Translations under genes and position numbers: made by a program | Shown: positions 1 to 7,375 of the stretch, one piece after another | Numbering within the stretch: the first letter of the stretch is position 1 | Layout of the letters: every line of letters begins with the position of its first letter | Origin: Victivallales bacterium | GTDB taxonomy: Bacteria > Verrucomicrobiota > Lentisphaeria > Oligosphaerales > Oligosphaeraceae | Direction of reading: 5' to 3' | DNA length: 9,034 nt | NCBI GenBank assembly: GCA_017963875.1 | Contig: JAGCTA010000397.1 | Coordinates: 1 to 9,034 of the forward strand | The notes under the pieces: generated by a model | Told to the model about the DNA's origin: nothing | The model's database searches: none | Seen by the model: the letters and a program-made list of their open reading frames with translations, nothing else

Positions 1-2
1 AA

Positions 3-1169
3 CTGAAAAAATATGTCGAACAGCAGAACAATGACAAGGCGTTCGATGAAATGAATGCCCTTCTGGTGGAGAACACAGTTCCAAGAAGCGAGGTTTTTGC
101 CGCCATCGCACCGATCATTGAAGATATACTCAAAACAGAACGCACGAACAAGTTTGCAGAAGATGATGCCATCTGGTCTTCCACAGTGGAGCAAGTGAAG
201 AAGGAAATTAAAGAACTCAAGGCAAAGGAAGAGGCGGAAAAAGAGGAACAGCGCAAAAAGCAAGAAGAGGAGGAACGCGCTGAAAAAGAGCGCAAGCGCC
301 TCGAAGAACGCGCAAACGCCATCAAGGAGGAAAAACTGCGCAGAATTGCCAAACTACATGAAAATGCAGAGAAAAACAAACTGCCCAGTTCCATACTGGA
401 TTTCCAAATCCATTTCGATGACGAAGATGCCGACCTCCAGAAGTGGCGCGAATCCTGGAAGGGATATATCGAAAAGTCCAGCGAACTGATGGATGCAGTT
501 TCCTCTTTCCATGTCGATGAAGAACAAAAAAAGAGCAATATCACACTTCCTGTCGTCATCCACTACAAAAGCAAAAAGGATGCCACGAATGAAATTGACA
601 ACTATACAACTGCTCTAATGACACTTGTGAAGTTTGATGGAGAAAAGGCGACGTTTGAGGCAACAAAGGGAATGATTCTCCAAAAGATGCCAGACATCCA
701 AAGCAGAAAATTCAAGTCGCTTCCAGAAAACTTGATTTCATTCACTGTTGACTTTGAATTGCTTCTCCCCGAACAGCAGATTGCCATTACAAAAGCCGCA
801 TTGGCGGCAGCAAAGGAATCGGAGGGCACGGATGCGGCGACGCTGGTCGCGTCATCTCTTATCTCAAAGGGCAATTTCCTCCATGACATCTTTGAAAACC
901 CCGTGTTCGAAGACTTCCGCTCCGCAAATGATTTTGTGGAAACGCTTAAAGCCGAGCAGGAATACGATGCCAATGATGAACTGATGGCCAAGCATGTGAA
1001 AATGCTGTCGCAACTCCTTGATGAATGTGAAAAGGCACCCAAGGCACTCAAGACGCATATCGCCGAAACGACCATCCAGCGTTATCTGTCTTCATTGTCA
1101 AAATCGAATGCCACAGATGAACTTAAGGAATTCATGGCACGATATACGAAATTCGCAAATCGGAACTGA
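3..1169 (+). CDS. Coiled-coil protein of unknown function (5'-truncated by window edge)
   Basis: I do not recognise this protein. The frame is open to the left edge, so the true start lies outside the window. The first ATG (51) has no ribosome binding site and is probably internal. The 388 visible residues begin with a short helical region. Then, at about bases 186-380, comes a highly charged Glu/Lys/Arg segment with almost no Pro or Gly, typical of a long coiled coil or single alpha helix. The C-terminal two thirds looks globular and mixed, with acidic stretches and no catalytic motif or membrane segment that I can identify. The gene ends 32 bp before the FGE-like membrane protein gene on the same strand, so the two are probably co-transcribed and may act together. 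The missing N-terminus could carry the domain that defines it, so no function is assigned. Reality of the gene: high confidence. Function: unknown. Confidence 0.8.
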   Translation: MKKYVEQQNNDKAFDEMNALLVENTVPRSEVFAAIAPIIEDILKTERTNKFAEDDAIWSSTVEQVKKEIKELKAKEEAEKEEQRKKQEEEERAEKERKRLEERANAIKEEKLRRIAKLHENAEKNKLPSSILDFQIHFDDEDADLQKWRESWKGYIEKSSELMDAVSSFHVDEEQKKSNITLPVVIHYKSKKDATNEIDNYTTALMTLVKFDGEKATFEATKGMILQKMPDIQSRKFKSLPENLISFTVDFELLLPEQQIAITKAALAAAKESEGTDAATLVASSLISKGNFLHDIFENPVFEDFRSANDFVETLKAEQEYDANDELMAKHVKMLSQLLDECEKAPKALKTHIAETTIQRYLSSLSKSNATDELKEFMARYTKFANRN

Positions 1170-1201
1170 TAGTTTCCATGGGTGTTTTTCCACACTAAAT
1201 C

Positions 1202-2275
1202 ATGCCAGACTCACCAGAACGCAAACCATTCAAGATTTCACGCCAGGTGCTTCGCGACCATGCGGCTCCACATTCGCTTAAGATTCCAAAGGCGAAATCG
1301 GTCAGCCTGCGAATCGTCATCTGGTTTGTGCAGATAGTCGTCGTTCTGGCGGTCATAGAGCATTTTTTCATCAGACCGCATTTGTCGAAGAAAATCCCTT
1401 CGATTCCCGCAGCACAACATGGAGAACTCATTCCTGCGCTAGGCGAAGACGCCAAATTGCCAGTTTCGCTAAAGGAAGTTTCTCCTGCATGGCTGCCATT
1501 GCTAAACACATTGCCAGAAGAAGCCGTCGGTGCAATTCAGCGGCAGTTGGATTCATCGTCACGCAACGGACTGCCTGTGGAGAGCGTCAATTCGATTGGG
1601 ATGCGCTTCCGCCTGATTCCACCAGGCGATTGCCAGATTGGCAGTCCAGAAAATGAACCTGGCCATACGGCAGTCGAACAACGCCATCTTGTCTCTTTTT
1701 CCGCGCCTTTTTACATGGGCATGTATGAAGTAACGCAGGCACAATGGGGTGCAGTCATGGGGAAAGACAGCAATCCGTCCCATTTCACGGGTGGCAGTCT
1801 GCCTGTTGAAGAAGTCACCTGGACACAATGTCAGGCCTTCTGCAAAAAACTCGCTGAAATAGAGGGGCTGCCCAAAAACAGTTATCGTCTGCCTTCAGAA
1901 GCCGAGTGGGAATATGCCTGCCGTGCAGGTTCACAGACGGCCTATTGCTTTGGGAATGACGTGCGTCTTTTAGACAAATGGGCGGATTACGACGGCAACA
2001 ACTATAAGCGGACAAGTCCTGTCGGCCAGAAACTGCCCAATGCCTTCGGCTTGTATGACATGCATGGAAATGTCTGGGAATGGTGCCGAGACCTTTACAA
2101 AAACTACCCTGGCGATTCCACGCCATATTCGGAGGCGCACACATACCGTTGCGTCCGTGGCGGGAACTGGTTTGTCTCGGCTCAGGAATGCCGTTCAGCC
2201 AACCGATGCCGCCTTCCAGATCAATCCACTGGGAACATGCTCGGTTTTCGGGTAATGCTAGTCCTCGAAAACTGA
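1202..2275 (+). CDS. FGE-sulfatase (SUMF1-type) domain membrane protein
   Basis: The protein has 357 residues. Residues 1-35 are basic and probably cytoplasmic. Residues 36-57 form one hydrophobic membrane segment, suggesting a type II anchor with the rest in the periplasm. Residues about 128-355 form an FGE-sulfatase (SUMF1/C-type-lectin-like) domain, with the hallmark stretches GMRFRLIPPG, YEVTQAQW, YRLPSEAEWEYACRAG, FGLYDMHGNVWEWCRD, VRGGNW and LGFRVM. True FGEs oxidise a sulfatase cysteine to formylglycine using two cysteines near the C-terminus. A gap-free comparison puts Val325 at the first and Cys330 at the second. The protein is therefore probably not a classical FGE and may be a related binding or signalling domain. 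The start is fixed by an in-frame stop at 1196; no clear Shine-Dalgarno sequence precedes it, suggesting coupling to the upstream gene. Family is confident, activity is not. Confidence 0.9.
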   Translation: MPDSPERKPFKISRQVLRDHAAPHSLKIPKAKSVSLRIVIWFVQIVVVLAVIEHFFIRPHLSKKIPSIPAAQHGELIPALGEDAKLPVSLKEVSPAWLPLLNTLPEEAVGAIQRQLDSSSRNGLPVESVNSIGMRFRLIPPGDCQIGSPENEPGHTAVEQRHLVSFSAPFYMGMYEVTQAQWGAVMGKDSNPSHFTGGSLPVEEVTWTQCQAFCKKLAEIEGLPKNSYRLPSEAEWEYACRAGSQTAYCFGNDVRLLDKWADYDGNNYKRTSPVGQKLPNAFGLYDMHGNVWEWCRDLYKNYPGDSTPYSEAHTYRCVRGGNWFVSAQECRSANRCRLPDQSTGNMLGFRVMLVLEN

Positions 2276-2338
2276 CTTCACATCCCATTGGGACGTAAAA
2301 CATAGCGGTATTTTCCAAAGGTCTTTTAAAACACTCCG

Positions 2339-3301
2339 TTATATGCCGTAGAAGTCCCGATACCATTTGGCGAACACGGGAATTCCCTCCTTTATGGAAG
2401 TCGTCGGTTCATACCCTACCGCCATACGCAGTTTATCAATGCTCGCATACGTCGCATAGACATCCCCCGCCTGCATCGGAAGCATCTCCATTTTAGGCTT
2501 AATCTGCAAGGCATCGGCCAGCGTGTCAATGACATCCAGCAGTTTCTCGCTGCGATGATTGCCTATATTGTATATATCGCAAAGCGGAAGATTGTCTGCA
2601 TTCACCACAAGGACAATGCCATTGACAATGTCATTGACGAATGTGAAGTCCCTGAGCATGTCCCCATTGTTGAAGACTTTGATTGGACGGTCGTGGAGCA
2701 TGGCATCCGCAAACAGTGAAAGAGCCATGTCTGGGCGATACCATGGACCATAGACGGTAAAGAACCGCAATCCTATCGTCTGCATTTTGTACAGACGGGA
2801 ATACGTATAAGCCATCAGTTCATTCGCCTTCTTTGTCGCCGCATAAAGACTGACGGGTGTATCCACACGGTCCGATTCCTCAAACGGCATCTTTGTATTG
2901 CCTCCATAGACAGAGGATGACGACGCATACACGAGTTTGGGCACTTTCCGAGCATTTCGGCAGCATTCAAGCACATTCAAAAAGCCCTCGACATTTGTCT
3001 TCTGGTATACAAAAGGATGCGTAATTGAATACCTCACCCCAGGCTGTGCCGCCAAATGCAGCACGACATCAGGGTTCTCCTCTGCGAACACGGCCTTCAT
3101 GCCTTCCAAATCGCATATATCAAGTTCGAGTCCCTTGTAACCCGCAGAGTTTTGAAGCATTTCCTCGCGTTTCCGCTTTAGGCTGACATCATAGTAATCA
3201 TTGAAATTGTCGATGCCGACGACATCCCATCCACGAGAGAGAAATTCCTTTGCTGCGTGATAACCGATAAAACCTGCGGTACCCGTAATAAGTATTTTCA
3301 T
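2339..3301 (-). CDS. NAD-dependent sugar-nucleotide epimerase, UDP-glucuronate 4-epimerase type
   Basis: This is an extended short-chain dehydrogenase/reductase of 320 residues, close to the family length of about 330. It has the N-terminal NAD-binding glycine motif GTAGFIG (7-13), the DxxD-type acidic turn around residues 61-64, the HLAAQPGVRYS stretch (82-92), a serine cluster (127-130) and the catalytic Tyr153-x3-Lys157 pair in SLYAATKKANELMA. The blocks LRFFTVYGPWYRPDMAL (178-194) and NNGDMLRDFTFVNDI (211-225) are characteristic of UDP-glucuronate 4-epimerases (CapI/LpsL group), which interconvert UDP-glucuronate and UDP-galacturonate for capsule or lipopolysaccharide synthesis in the cytoplasm. 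The exact substrate is inferred. The gene stands alone, convergent with the FGE-like gene and divergent from the glycyl radical enzyme, with no glycosyltransferases beside it. Its ribosome binding site is weak (GGGTT). No strong terminator is visible in the 63-bp convergent gap 2276-2338. Confidence 0.93.
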   Translation of the reverse strand: MKILITGTAGFIGYHAAKEFLSRGWDVVGIDNFNDYYDVSLKRKREEMLQNSAGYKGLELDICDLEGMKAVFAEENPDVVLHLAAQPGVRYSITHPFVYQKTNVEGFLNVLECCRNARKVPKLVYASSSSVYGGNTKMPFEESDRVDTPVSLYAATKKANELMAYTYSRLYKMQTIGLRFFTVYGPWYRPDMALSLFADAMLHDRPIKVFNNGDMLRDFTFVNDIVNGIVLVVNADNLPLCDIYNIGNHRSEKLLDVIDTLADALQIKPKMEMLPMQAGDVYATYASIDKLRMAVGYEPTTSIKEGIPVFAKWYRDFYGI

Positions 3302-3346
3302 AGTAACCCAAAATGCTAAGTCAATTATTGATACCCTTGATAGAAT

Positions 3347-3374
3347 AAGATATACCCAAAAACTAAAGATTCAA
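3347..3374 (-). promoter_or_regulatory. Candidate sigma-70 promoter for the epimerase gene
   Basis: On the minus strand a TTGAAT box (3369-3374) is followed after 16 bp by TATCTT (3347-3352), about 45 bp upstream of the epimerase start. The -10 box matches only partly and the region is A+T-rich, so chance matches are easy. This is a suggestion from spacing and position only. Confidence 0.28.
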
Positions 3375-3413
3375 ATGATGAGAGGAAAACTAATGACACT
3401 GTACCCTTGTTGC

Positions 3414-3431
3414 CATTTTTCTTGAAAAATG
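3414..3431. repeat. 18-bp palindrome in the divergent control region (operator candidate)
   Basis: CATTTTTCTTGAAAAATG is a perfect inverted repeat of 8-bp arms around a central TT. It lies midway between the divergent epimerase and glycyl radical enzyme genes, upstream of both predicted promoters. The two-base centre and A+T-rich arms make it a poor RNA hairpin and a better fit for a dimeric repressor or activator site. No regulator gene is in the window, so the binding protein is unknown. Confidence 0.4.
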
Positions 3432-3480
3432 AAGTAACAATTCTCCATTATGTCAGGAAATGATATGTTTTTGTCTTTTT

Positions 3481-3514
3481 TTGATATTCCATTTTTATTT
3501 TATCAAGGTATAAT
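3481..3514 (+). promoter_or_regulatory. Promoter region of the glycyl radical enzyme gene
   Basis: A consensus -10 box TATAAT lies at 3509-3514, 51 bp before the start codon. No good -35 box stands at the proper 16-18 bp distance; the best is TTCCAT-like at 3487-3492. A TTGATA box (3481-3486) and its inverted partner TATCAA (3501-3506) flank that position, with half-site centres 20 bp apart. A strong -10 with a poor -35 and flanking half-sites is what an activator-dependent promoter would look like. The -10 is well supported; dependence on an activator is inference. Confidence 0.5.
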
Positions 3515-3565
3515 ATTTTAAAATCAATCACAATAGGATTTAGCAGACACCAAAGGAATCTGGAC

Positions 3566-5695
3566 ATGGTTAATGAACGCATTGCAAAATTAGTCAAAGC
3601 CGCTCGTGAAGGCGAAATCTTCCCGCCATTCAAACAAATCGAATACGACGAATTCGACCTGAAAATGGCAGACCCACTTCGCATCGCCAAACGGCTTTCC
3701 GAATATATGGAGGCTCAACCGCCCTATTTCAGCGAAGACAACGAACTCGTCGGAATGCTCCGCTTCGATGGCTCTGTCGAGGGCCCACTGTTCCCCCGCA
3801 CTGGACATAAGTTCTTTGGTGAGACAGCACACAAGTTCTATTGCAAGCAGATGGAGAACCTAACCTCCCTCGAATGGCAGCACTCCAATGCGGATTTTGG
3901 CAAAGTCATCAACACAGGCCTTGAGGGCATCCGCCAGGAAATCATCGAATCACGCAAGAAGTATCTGGATGACCTTCCGCGCCTGAACTTCCTCGCAGGG
4001 CTGGAGGCGATGATTCGTGGCATCGTCCGCAGGGCGCAGCAGTATGCGGTAGAATGCAGAAAACAGGCTTTCGCCTGCACCGATGCGACTCGCAAAGCCA
4101 CGCTGCTGCGCATGGCGGCGAACATCACGCAAGTCCCCGAACATCCTGCACGGACATTCGAGGAGGCCATCCAATGCCTCTATTTCTGCTTTGGCTTCCA
4201 GCCAGATAGCATCGGTCGCCCCGACCAGTATCTCTATCCGCTCTATCAGCAGGGAATCGCCGACGGCTCGCTGACCAAAGACCATGCAAAGGAACTGTTG
4301 CAGGAACTGTATGTAATGATTCACGGCTGGACGAAATTCGGTACATCAAACGGGGACAAAGGTGCCGAATCACATTTCGTCATCGGCGGCTATACCATTG
4401 ACCATCGAAATGGCTGGAACGAACTCTCCGAACTGATTCTTGACTCCATGATGGAAGTCGATCTGATCCGCCCGCAGGTCTCTCTCCGCTGGAACAAACT
4501 GACGCCACGCTCCGTGCTATACAAGGTGCTCGACTGCGAACGGAAGGACAAGAACAAGCGCATTGCCCTGGTCAACGACGAGCCACGTATCAATTCGATG
4601 ATGAACATCGGCAAACTGCCGTGGGAGACGGCATACGACTATATCATGGTCGGTTGCAACGAACCTGCCTTCCAAGGCGGCATCTCCCTGGGCGGCACTG
4701 AAGTTAATATATGCCGTTCACTTGTGAACACGTTGAATGACCGCCGCGCCGAAGTGCTCGCCTGCAAGGACTTCGATGCCTTCTACGCCATTTACGAAGA
4801 AGAATTGAACCGAGACCTCGAAACTGTTCTGGCTTACTCCAATCGCTTTAACATGCTCCGTTCACGGGACTGCAACGTCCTGACATCCCTCTTCATGACT
4901 GGCTGCGTCGAACACGCCACTAGTGTGACCCAAGGCGGTGCAGTGCGCGCCCGCTGGTGCGCCAATTTCATGGGTTCGACTAATCTCATCGACTCCCTTT
5001 GCATCATCCGCCAGTTCGTCTTTGAGGAAAAACGCTGCTCAATGGCAACGCTTCTCGCAGCCCTGGACGCCGACTGGAAGGGCCATGAGGAACTCCGATC
5101 GCAGATTCTGAACATTGGCAAATTCTTTGGAAACAACGAGGAGTTGTCCAATGGCATGGCACAGCGCTTCTATGCATCAGTTTACAATTTCGCAAAAGGA
5201 CGCACGGATTTGTTCGGAAATGCCCTGTTCTTCGGAAACCTCACTGGCTATAACCCTCATTTCCAATGGTTTGGTGCTTTGACACAAGCGACGCCTGACG
5301 GACGCATCGCAGGCAGCGCGCTGCTGTTCGGCAGCGGCCAGGCAGAAGGCAAGGACCGTGATGGCATCACATCCCTCCTGCTTTCCGTCGCCCACATGGA
5401 CCCGACGGGCATTATGTGCGGCAATTCCATACTGAATCTCTCCGTCGATGAAAACACGGTCCAAAATGAAGAGGGCTTTGAAAAACTGGTCGATTTGATC
5501 GAAATCTACTTCAGGGAAGGCGGTCTGCATGTTCAGTTGAACCATGTGTCCGCCGAGGATTTGATTGCGGCAAAGAAAGAGCCAGACAAGTACAAGAGCA
5601 TTCGCGTGCGAGTCTCTGGTTTCTCCGCCACCTTCGTGAAACTCAATGAAGCAATCCAGGACAACGTGATTGCACGAACCGTCAACCAGATTTGA
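3566..5695 (+). CDS. Glycyl radical enzyme of the pyruvate formate-lyase-like family, substrate unassigned
   Basis: The protein has 709 residues, somewhat shorter than pyruvate formate-lyase (about 760) or choline lyase (about 850). Residues about 10-570 form the PFL-like barrel with the active-site loop VGCNEP: Cys364 as thiyl radical and Glu366 as the probable general base. Residues about 575-705 form the glycine-radical domain, beginning with the family motif TPDGR and ending with RVSGF, where Gly685 should carry the stored radical. True PFL has adjacent cysteines, which are absent here, so this is probably one of the dehydratase/lyase/decarboxylase-type enzymes. Such enzymes use a radical-SAM activase and are destroyed by oxygen, so it should act in the anaerobic cytoplasm. 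No activase is in the window. The start is supported by AAGGA (3553-3557) 8 bp upstream. It is probably monocistronic, because the next gene is convergent. Family assignment is firm; the reaction is unknown. Confidence 0.93.
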   Translation: MVNERIAKLVKAAREGEIFPPFKQIEYDEFDLKMADPLRIAKRLSEYMEAQPPYFSEDNELVGMLRFDGSVEGPLFPRTGHKFFGETAHKFYCKQMENLTSLEWQHSNADFGKVINTGLEGIRQEIIESRKKYLDDLPRLNFLAGLEAMIRGIVRRAQQYAVECRKQAFACTDATRKATLLRMAANITQVPEHPARTFEEAIQCLYFCFGFQPDSIGRPDQYLYPLYQQGIADGSLTKDHAKELLQELYVMIHGWTKFGTSNGDKGAESHFVIGGYTIDHRNGWNELSELILDSMMEVDLIRPQVSLRWNKLTPRSVLYKVLDCERKDKNKRIALVNDEPRINSMMNIGKLPWETAYDYIMVGCNEPAFQGGISLGGTEVNICRSLVNTLNDRRAEVLACKDFDAFYAIYEEELNRDLETVLAYSNRFNMLRSRDCNVLTSLFMTGCVEHATSVTQGGAVRARWCANFMGSTNLIDSLCIIRQFVFEEKRCSMATLLAALDADWKGHEELRSQILNIGKFFGNNEELSNGMAQRFYASVYNFAKGRTDLFGNALFFGNLTGYNPHFQWFGALTQATPDGRIAGSALLFGSGQAEGKDRDGITSLLLSVAHMDPTGIMCGNSILNLSVDENTVQNEEGFEKLVDLIEIYFREGGLHVQLNHVSAEDLIAAKKEPDKYKSIRVRVSGFSATFVKLNEAIQDNVIARTVNQI

Positions 5696-5734
5696 ACACT
5701 TTGGGTAAGGGGATAAAAACGCCATTAAACCCTG

Positions 5735-5782
5735 CCTGCCTCCAGTCGCCCATCACAGAATGCGTGGGCGACTGGAGGCAGG
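5735..5782. terminator. Large perfect hairpin between convergent genes, probable transcription terminator
   Basis: Arms 5735-5752 and 5765-5782 are exact reverse complements (18 bp, G+C-rich), around a 12-base loop. The hairpin lies in the 105-bp gap between the convergent glycyl radical enzyme and protease genes, where a bidirectional terminator is expected. No T-run directly follows either arm. On the minus side the nearest one is a TTTTT about 15 bp further on. It is therefore not a textbook intrinsic terminator, and a dispersed palindromic repeat or an mRNA 3'-end stabiliser is possible. Confidence 0.6.
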
Positions 5783-5800
5783 ATGTCTGAATCTCTCAAA

Positions 5801-7282
5801 TCACTCCAAGGGGATGGTGACATACATGCGTCCAGGAGAACGTCCGCGGGTACTGCGCTCTATCAGCAGCACGACCACGTTGTTGCGCGTGCGCTTGAGC
5901 GCCGCCTTGACATCGCGCACGGAAGACACCTGCTGACGATTGACCTCCAAAATGACATCACCTATGCGCAGACCATTCGCCATGCTGGATGATGCCGCAG
6001 CAGCCGCGCCATTCGGATCAATACCCGAAATGACGACTTCGCCCTCCTCCACTTCCAATTCCAGGCCCAGTTTGTCAAACTCATCGTTTGAACTCTCGTC
6101 CTTGCCGTTCTTGTCTTTGCTGGCAACGTCAGCCAACTCGCGTTTTCCTGTGACCACTTTGATATCCATCGGCTTCTCATCCCTGACGATGCTGAGTTTG
6201 ACCTCGTCGCCTGGCTTGTAATTCGTGACTGCGGTACGGAGTTCGTATGAGTCCTTGACTGGCTTGCCATTGATTGCAGTGATGATATCGCCTGACTTGA
6301 CGCCAGCCTTTTCAGCCGCCTTGTCCTTGATGGCCTCTGTCACCAGAACGCCGTTCTCCACATTGAACTGCTTTTTCAATTCAGGAGTCAAGTCCTGCAT
6401 TGCGATTCCAAGGAAAGGACGCTTCACTTCGCCGTCTTCAATCAATGACCTGGAGACATTCTCCGCGAGGTCGCAGGCGATGGCAAATCCAAGACCGATA
6501 TTGCCCTGCCCCATGCCGTCCGTATGAATGAATTCGTTGATACCGATGATTTCGCCACGGATGTTCAGCAGCGGACCGCCTGAATTGCCAGGGTTCAACG
6601 ATGCATCTGTCTGGATATAATTGTCAAACGTTGTAACGCCCATGTTATGTCTTCCGACCTGGGAGACATTGCCGATTGTCACAGACTGCTCAAGTTGATG
6701 AGGTGCGCCGATGGCGATTGCCCACTGCCCGACCTTCAACGAATTGATGTCTGCGAACTTCAAAAAACTGAAATCCTTCTTCTTGCCGCCAGCCAACTGA
6801 AGGACTGCCAGATCAGATTCCTTGTCAACGCCGATTAGTTTCACATCCTCCGCCTTTTTCTGGTTGTCGTACACAGTGCCATCCGCCAGTTTTACTCGAA
6901 GGTATTCGCAGTTCTCAACCACATGGTAGTTGGTGACCACATAGCCGTCCGCCGAGATGATGGCACCCGACCCCGTATTGGCGGGGCGAAGCGCACGCCT
7001 GCCCTCTGGACGCCTCGGCTGGCGCGGACGCATGTACGGATTCGGGAAGAAGAATTCCTCGAAAGGAAACTGCTGATATTCCATCTGATTTCCAGCATAC
7101 TGGACATTGGTAATGACAACAACCGCTGGACGTGCCTTCTCCGCGACATATCCAAAGACATTCTCCAACTGGACTGCCGCCTCAAATGCCGCATCCGGCG
7201 GCTCCTGAACGTTTTCCTTCGCCATAGCGAAAATCCCAATTGCCAACACGGCTGCAAACAATACATTCATTAGTCTTTTCAT
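5801..7282 (-). CDS. htrA: HtrA/DegP-type periplasmic serine protease with two PDZ domains
   Basis: The 493-residue protein starts with a Sec signal peptide (basic MKR, hydrophobic 5-20, possible cleavage after AMA at 19-21), so it works in the periplasm. The trypsin-like domain (about 40-280) has the full triad: His120 in TNYHVVEN, Asp157 in ESDLAVLQL and Ser234 in NPGNSGGPLLN. PDZ1 spans about 287-378 and PDZ2 about 402-490, joined by a charged linker (381-402). This is the DegP/DegQ architecture, which degrades or refolds damaged envelope proteins as an oligomeric cage. An Arg/Pro-rich insertion (84-100) falls where the regulatory LA loop of DegP sits. The start has a strong AAAGGAG 8 bp upstream (minus strand, 7291-7297). 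The gene is alone, divergent from the sialidase-like gene, with an ECF-type promoter. Distinguishing DegP from DegQ is not possible here. Confidence 0.96.
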   Translation of the reverse strand: MKRLMNVLFAAVLAIGIFAMAKENVQEPPDAAFEAAVQLENVFGYVAEKARPAVVVITNVQYAGNQMEYQQFPFEEFFFPNPYMRPRQPRRPEGRRALRPANTGSGAIISADGYVVTNYHVVENCEYLRVKLADGTVYDNQKKAEDVKLIGVDKESDLAVLQLAGGKKKDFSFLKFADINSLKVGQWAIAIGAPHQLEQSVTIGNVSQVGRHNMGVTTFDNYIQTDASLNPGNSGGPLLNIRGEIIGINEFIHTDGMGQGNIGLGFAIACDLAENVSRSLIEDGEVKRPFLGIAMQDLTPELKKQFNVENGVLVTEAIKDKAAEKAGVKSGDIITAINGKPVKDSYELRTAVTNYKPGDEVKLSIVRDEKPMDIKVVTGKRELADVASKDKNGKDESSNDEFDKLGLELEVEEGEVVISGIDPNGAAAAASSSMANGLRIGDVILEVNRQQVSSVRDVKAALKRTRNNVVVLLIERSTRGRSPGRMYVTIPLE

Positions 7283-7346
7283 CTGCTACACTCCTTTTTT
7301 TATGATTTTTGACGTTGTTTCTTTCATTGATTGCGCAACACAACTC

Positions 7347-7375
7347 ATAGACGCCCCTATTCAAAAGTTGTTCCC
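7347..7375 (-). promoter_or_regulatory. Candidate ECF (sigma-E-like) promoter of the HtrA gene
   Basis: On the minus strand GGGAAC (7370-7375) is separated from CGTC (7350-7353, continuing as TCTAT) by 16 bp. This matches the general ECF pattern of a GGAAC -35 and a CGTC-type -10, and the known sigma-E spacing. A-tracts lie just upstream of the -35 box, as in many such promoters. It is about 65 bp before the start codon. In Escherichia coli the degP gene is controlled by sigma-E, so location and function agree. Confidence 0.6.

Noticed and set aside
602..1075. A 157-codon antisense frame over the coiled-coil gene, rich in serine.
   Set aside because: Its Ser/Ala/Phe-rich composition is typical of the antisense of Lys/Glu/Ala-rich coding DNA; no start signal is visible.
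2285..2295. Short inverted repeat TCCCATTGGGA in the gap between the FGE-like and epimerase genes, considered as a terminator.
   Set aside because: The arms are only 4-5 bp with a loop too small to form, and no T-run follows.
1815..2366. A 183-codon antisense frame on the minus strand over the FGE-like gene.
   Set aside because: It has no ribosome binding site or recognisable family features, and the plus-strand frame carries clear conserved FGE motifs, so this is a shadow frame.
3332..3409. Direct repeat TACCCTTG at 3332-3339 and 3402-3409.
   Set aside because: It is only 8 bp, occurs twice 70 bp apart and does not extend further, so chance is a sufficient explanation. The TTGATA boxes are a better supported signal.
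3393..3425. A 10-codon open frame (MTLYPCCHFS) with AGAGGA six bases upstream, possible leader peptide for the glycyl radical enzyme gene.
   Set aside because: It lies upstream of the best -10 box (3509-3514), so it would be transcribed only from a weaker, speculative upstream promoter. So short a frame is easily found by chance.
5177..5725. A 182-codon antisense frame on the minus strand over the end of the glycyl radical enzyme gene.
   Set aside because: The plus strand encodes the invariant glycine-radical domain here; the antisense translation has no recognisable motif.
7331..7338. Palindrome TTGCGCAA in the leader of the HtrA gene.
   Set aside because: Eight-base palindromes are common by chance and it has no second copy nearby or clear extension.
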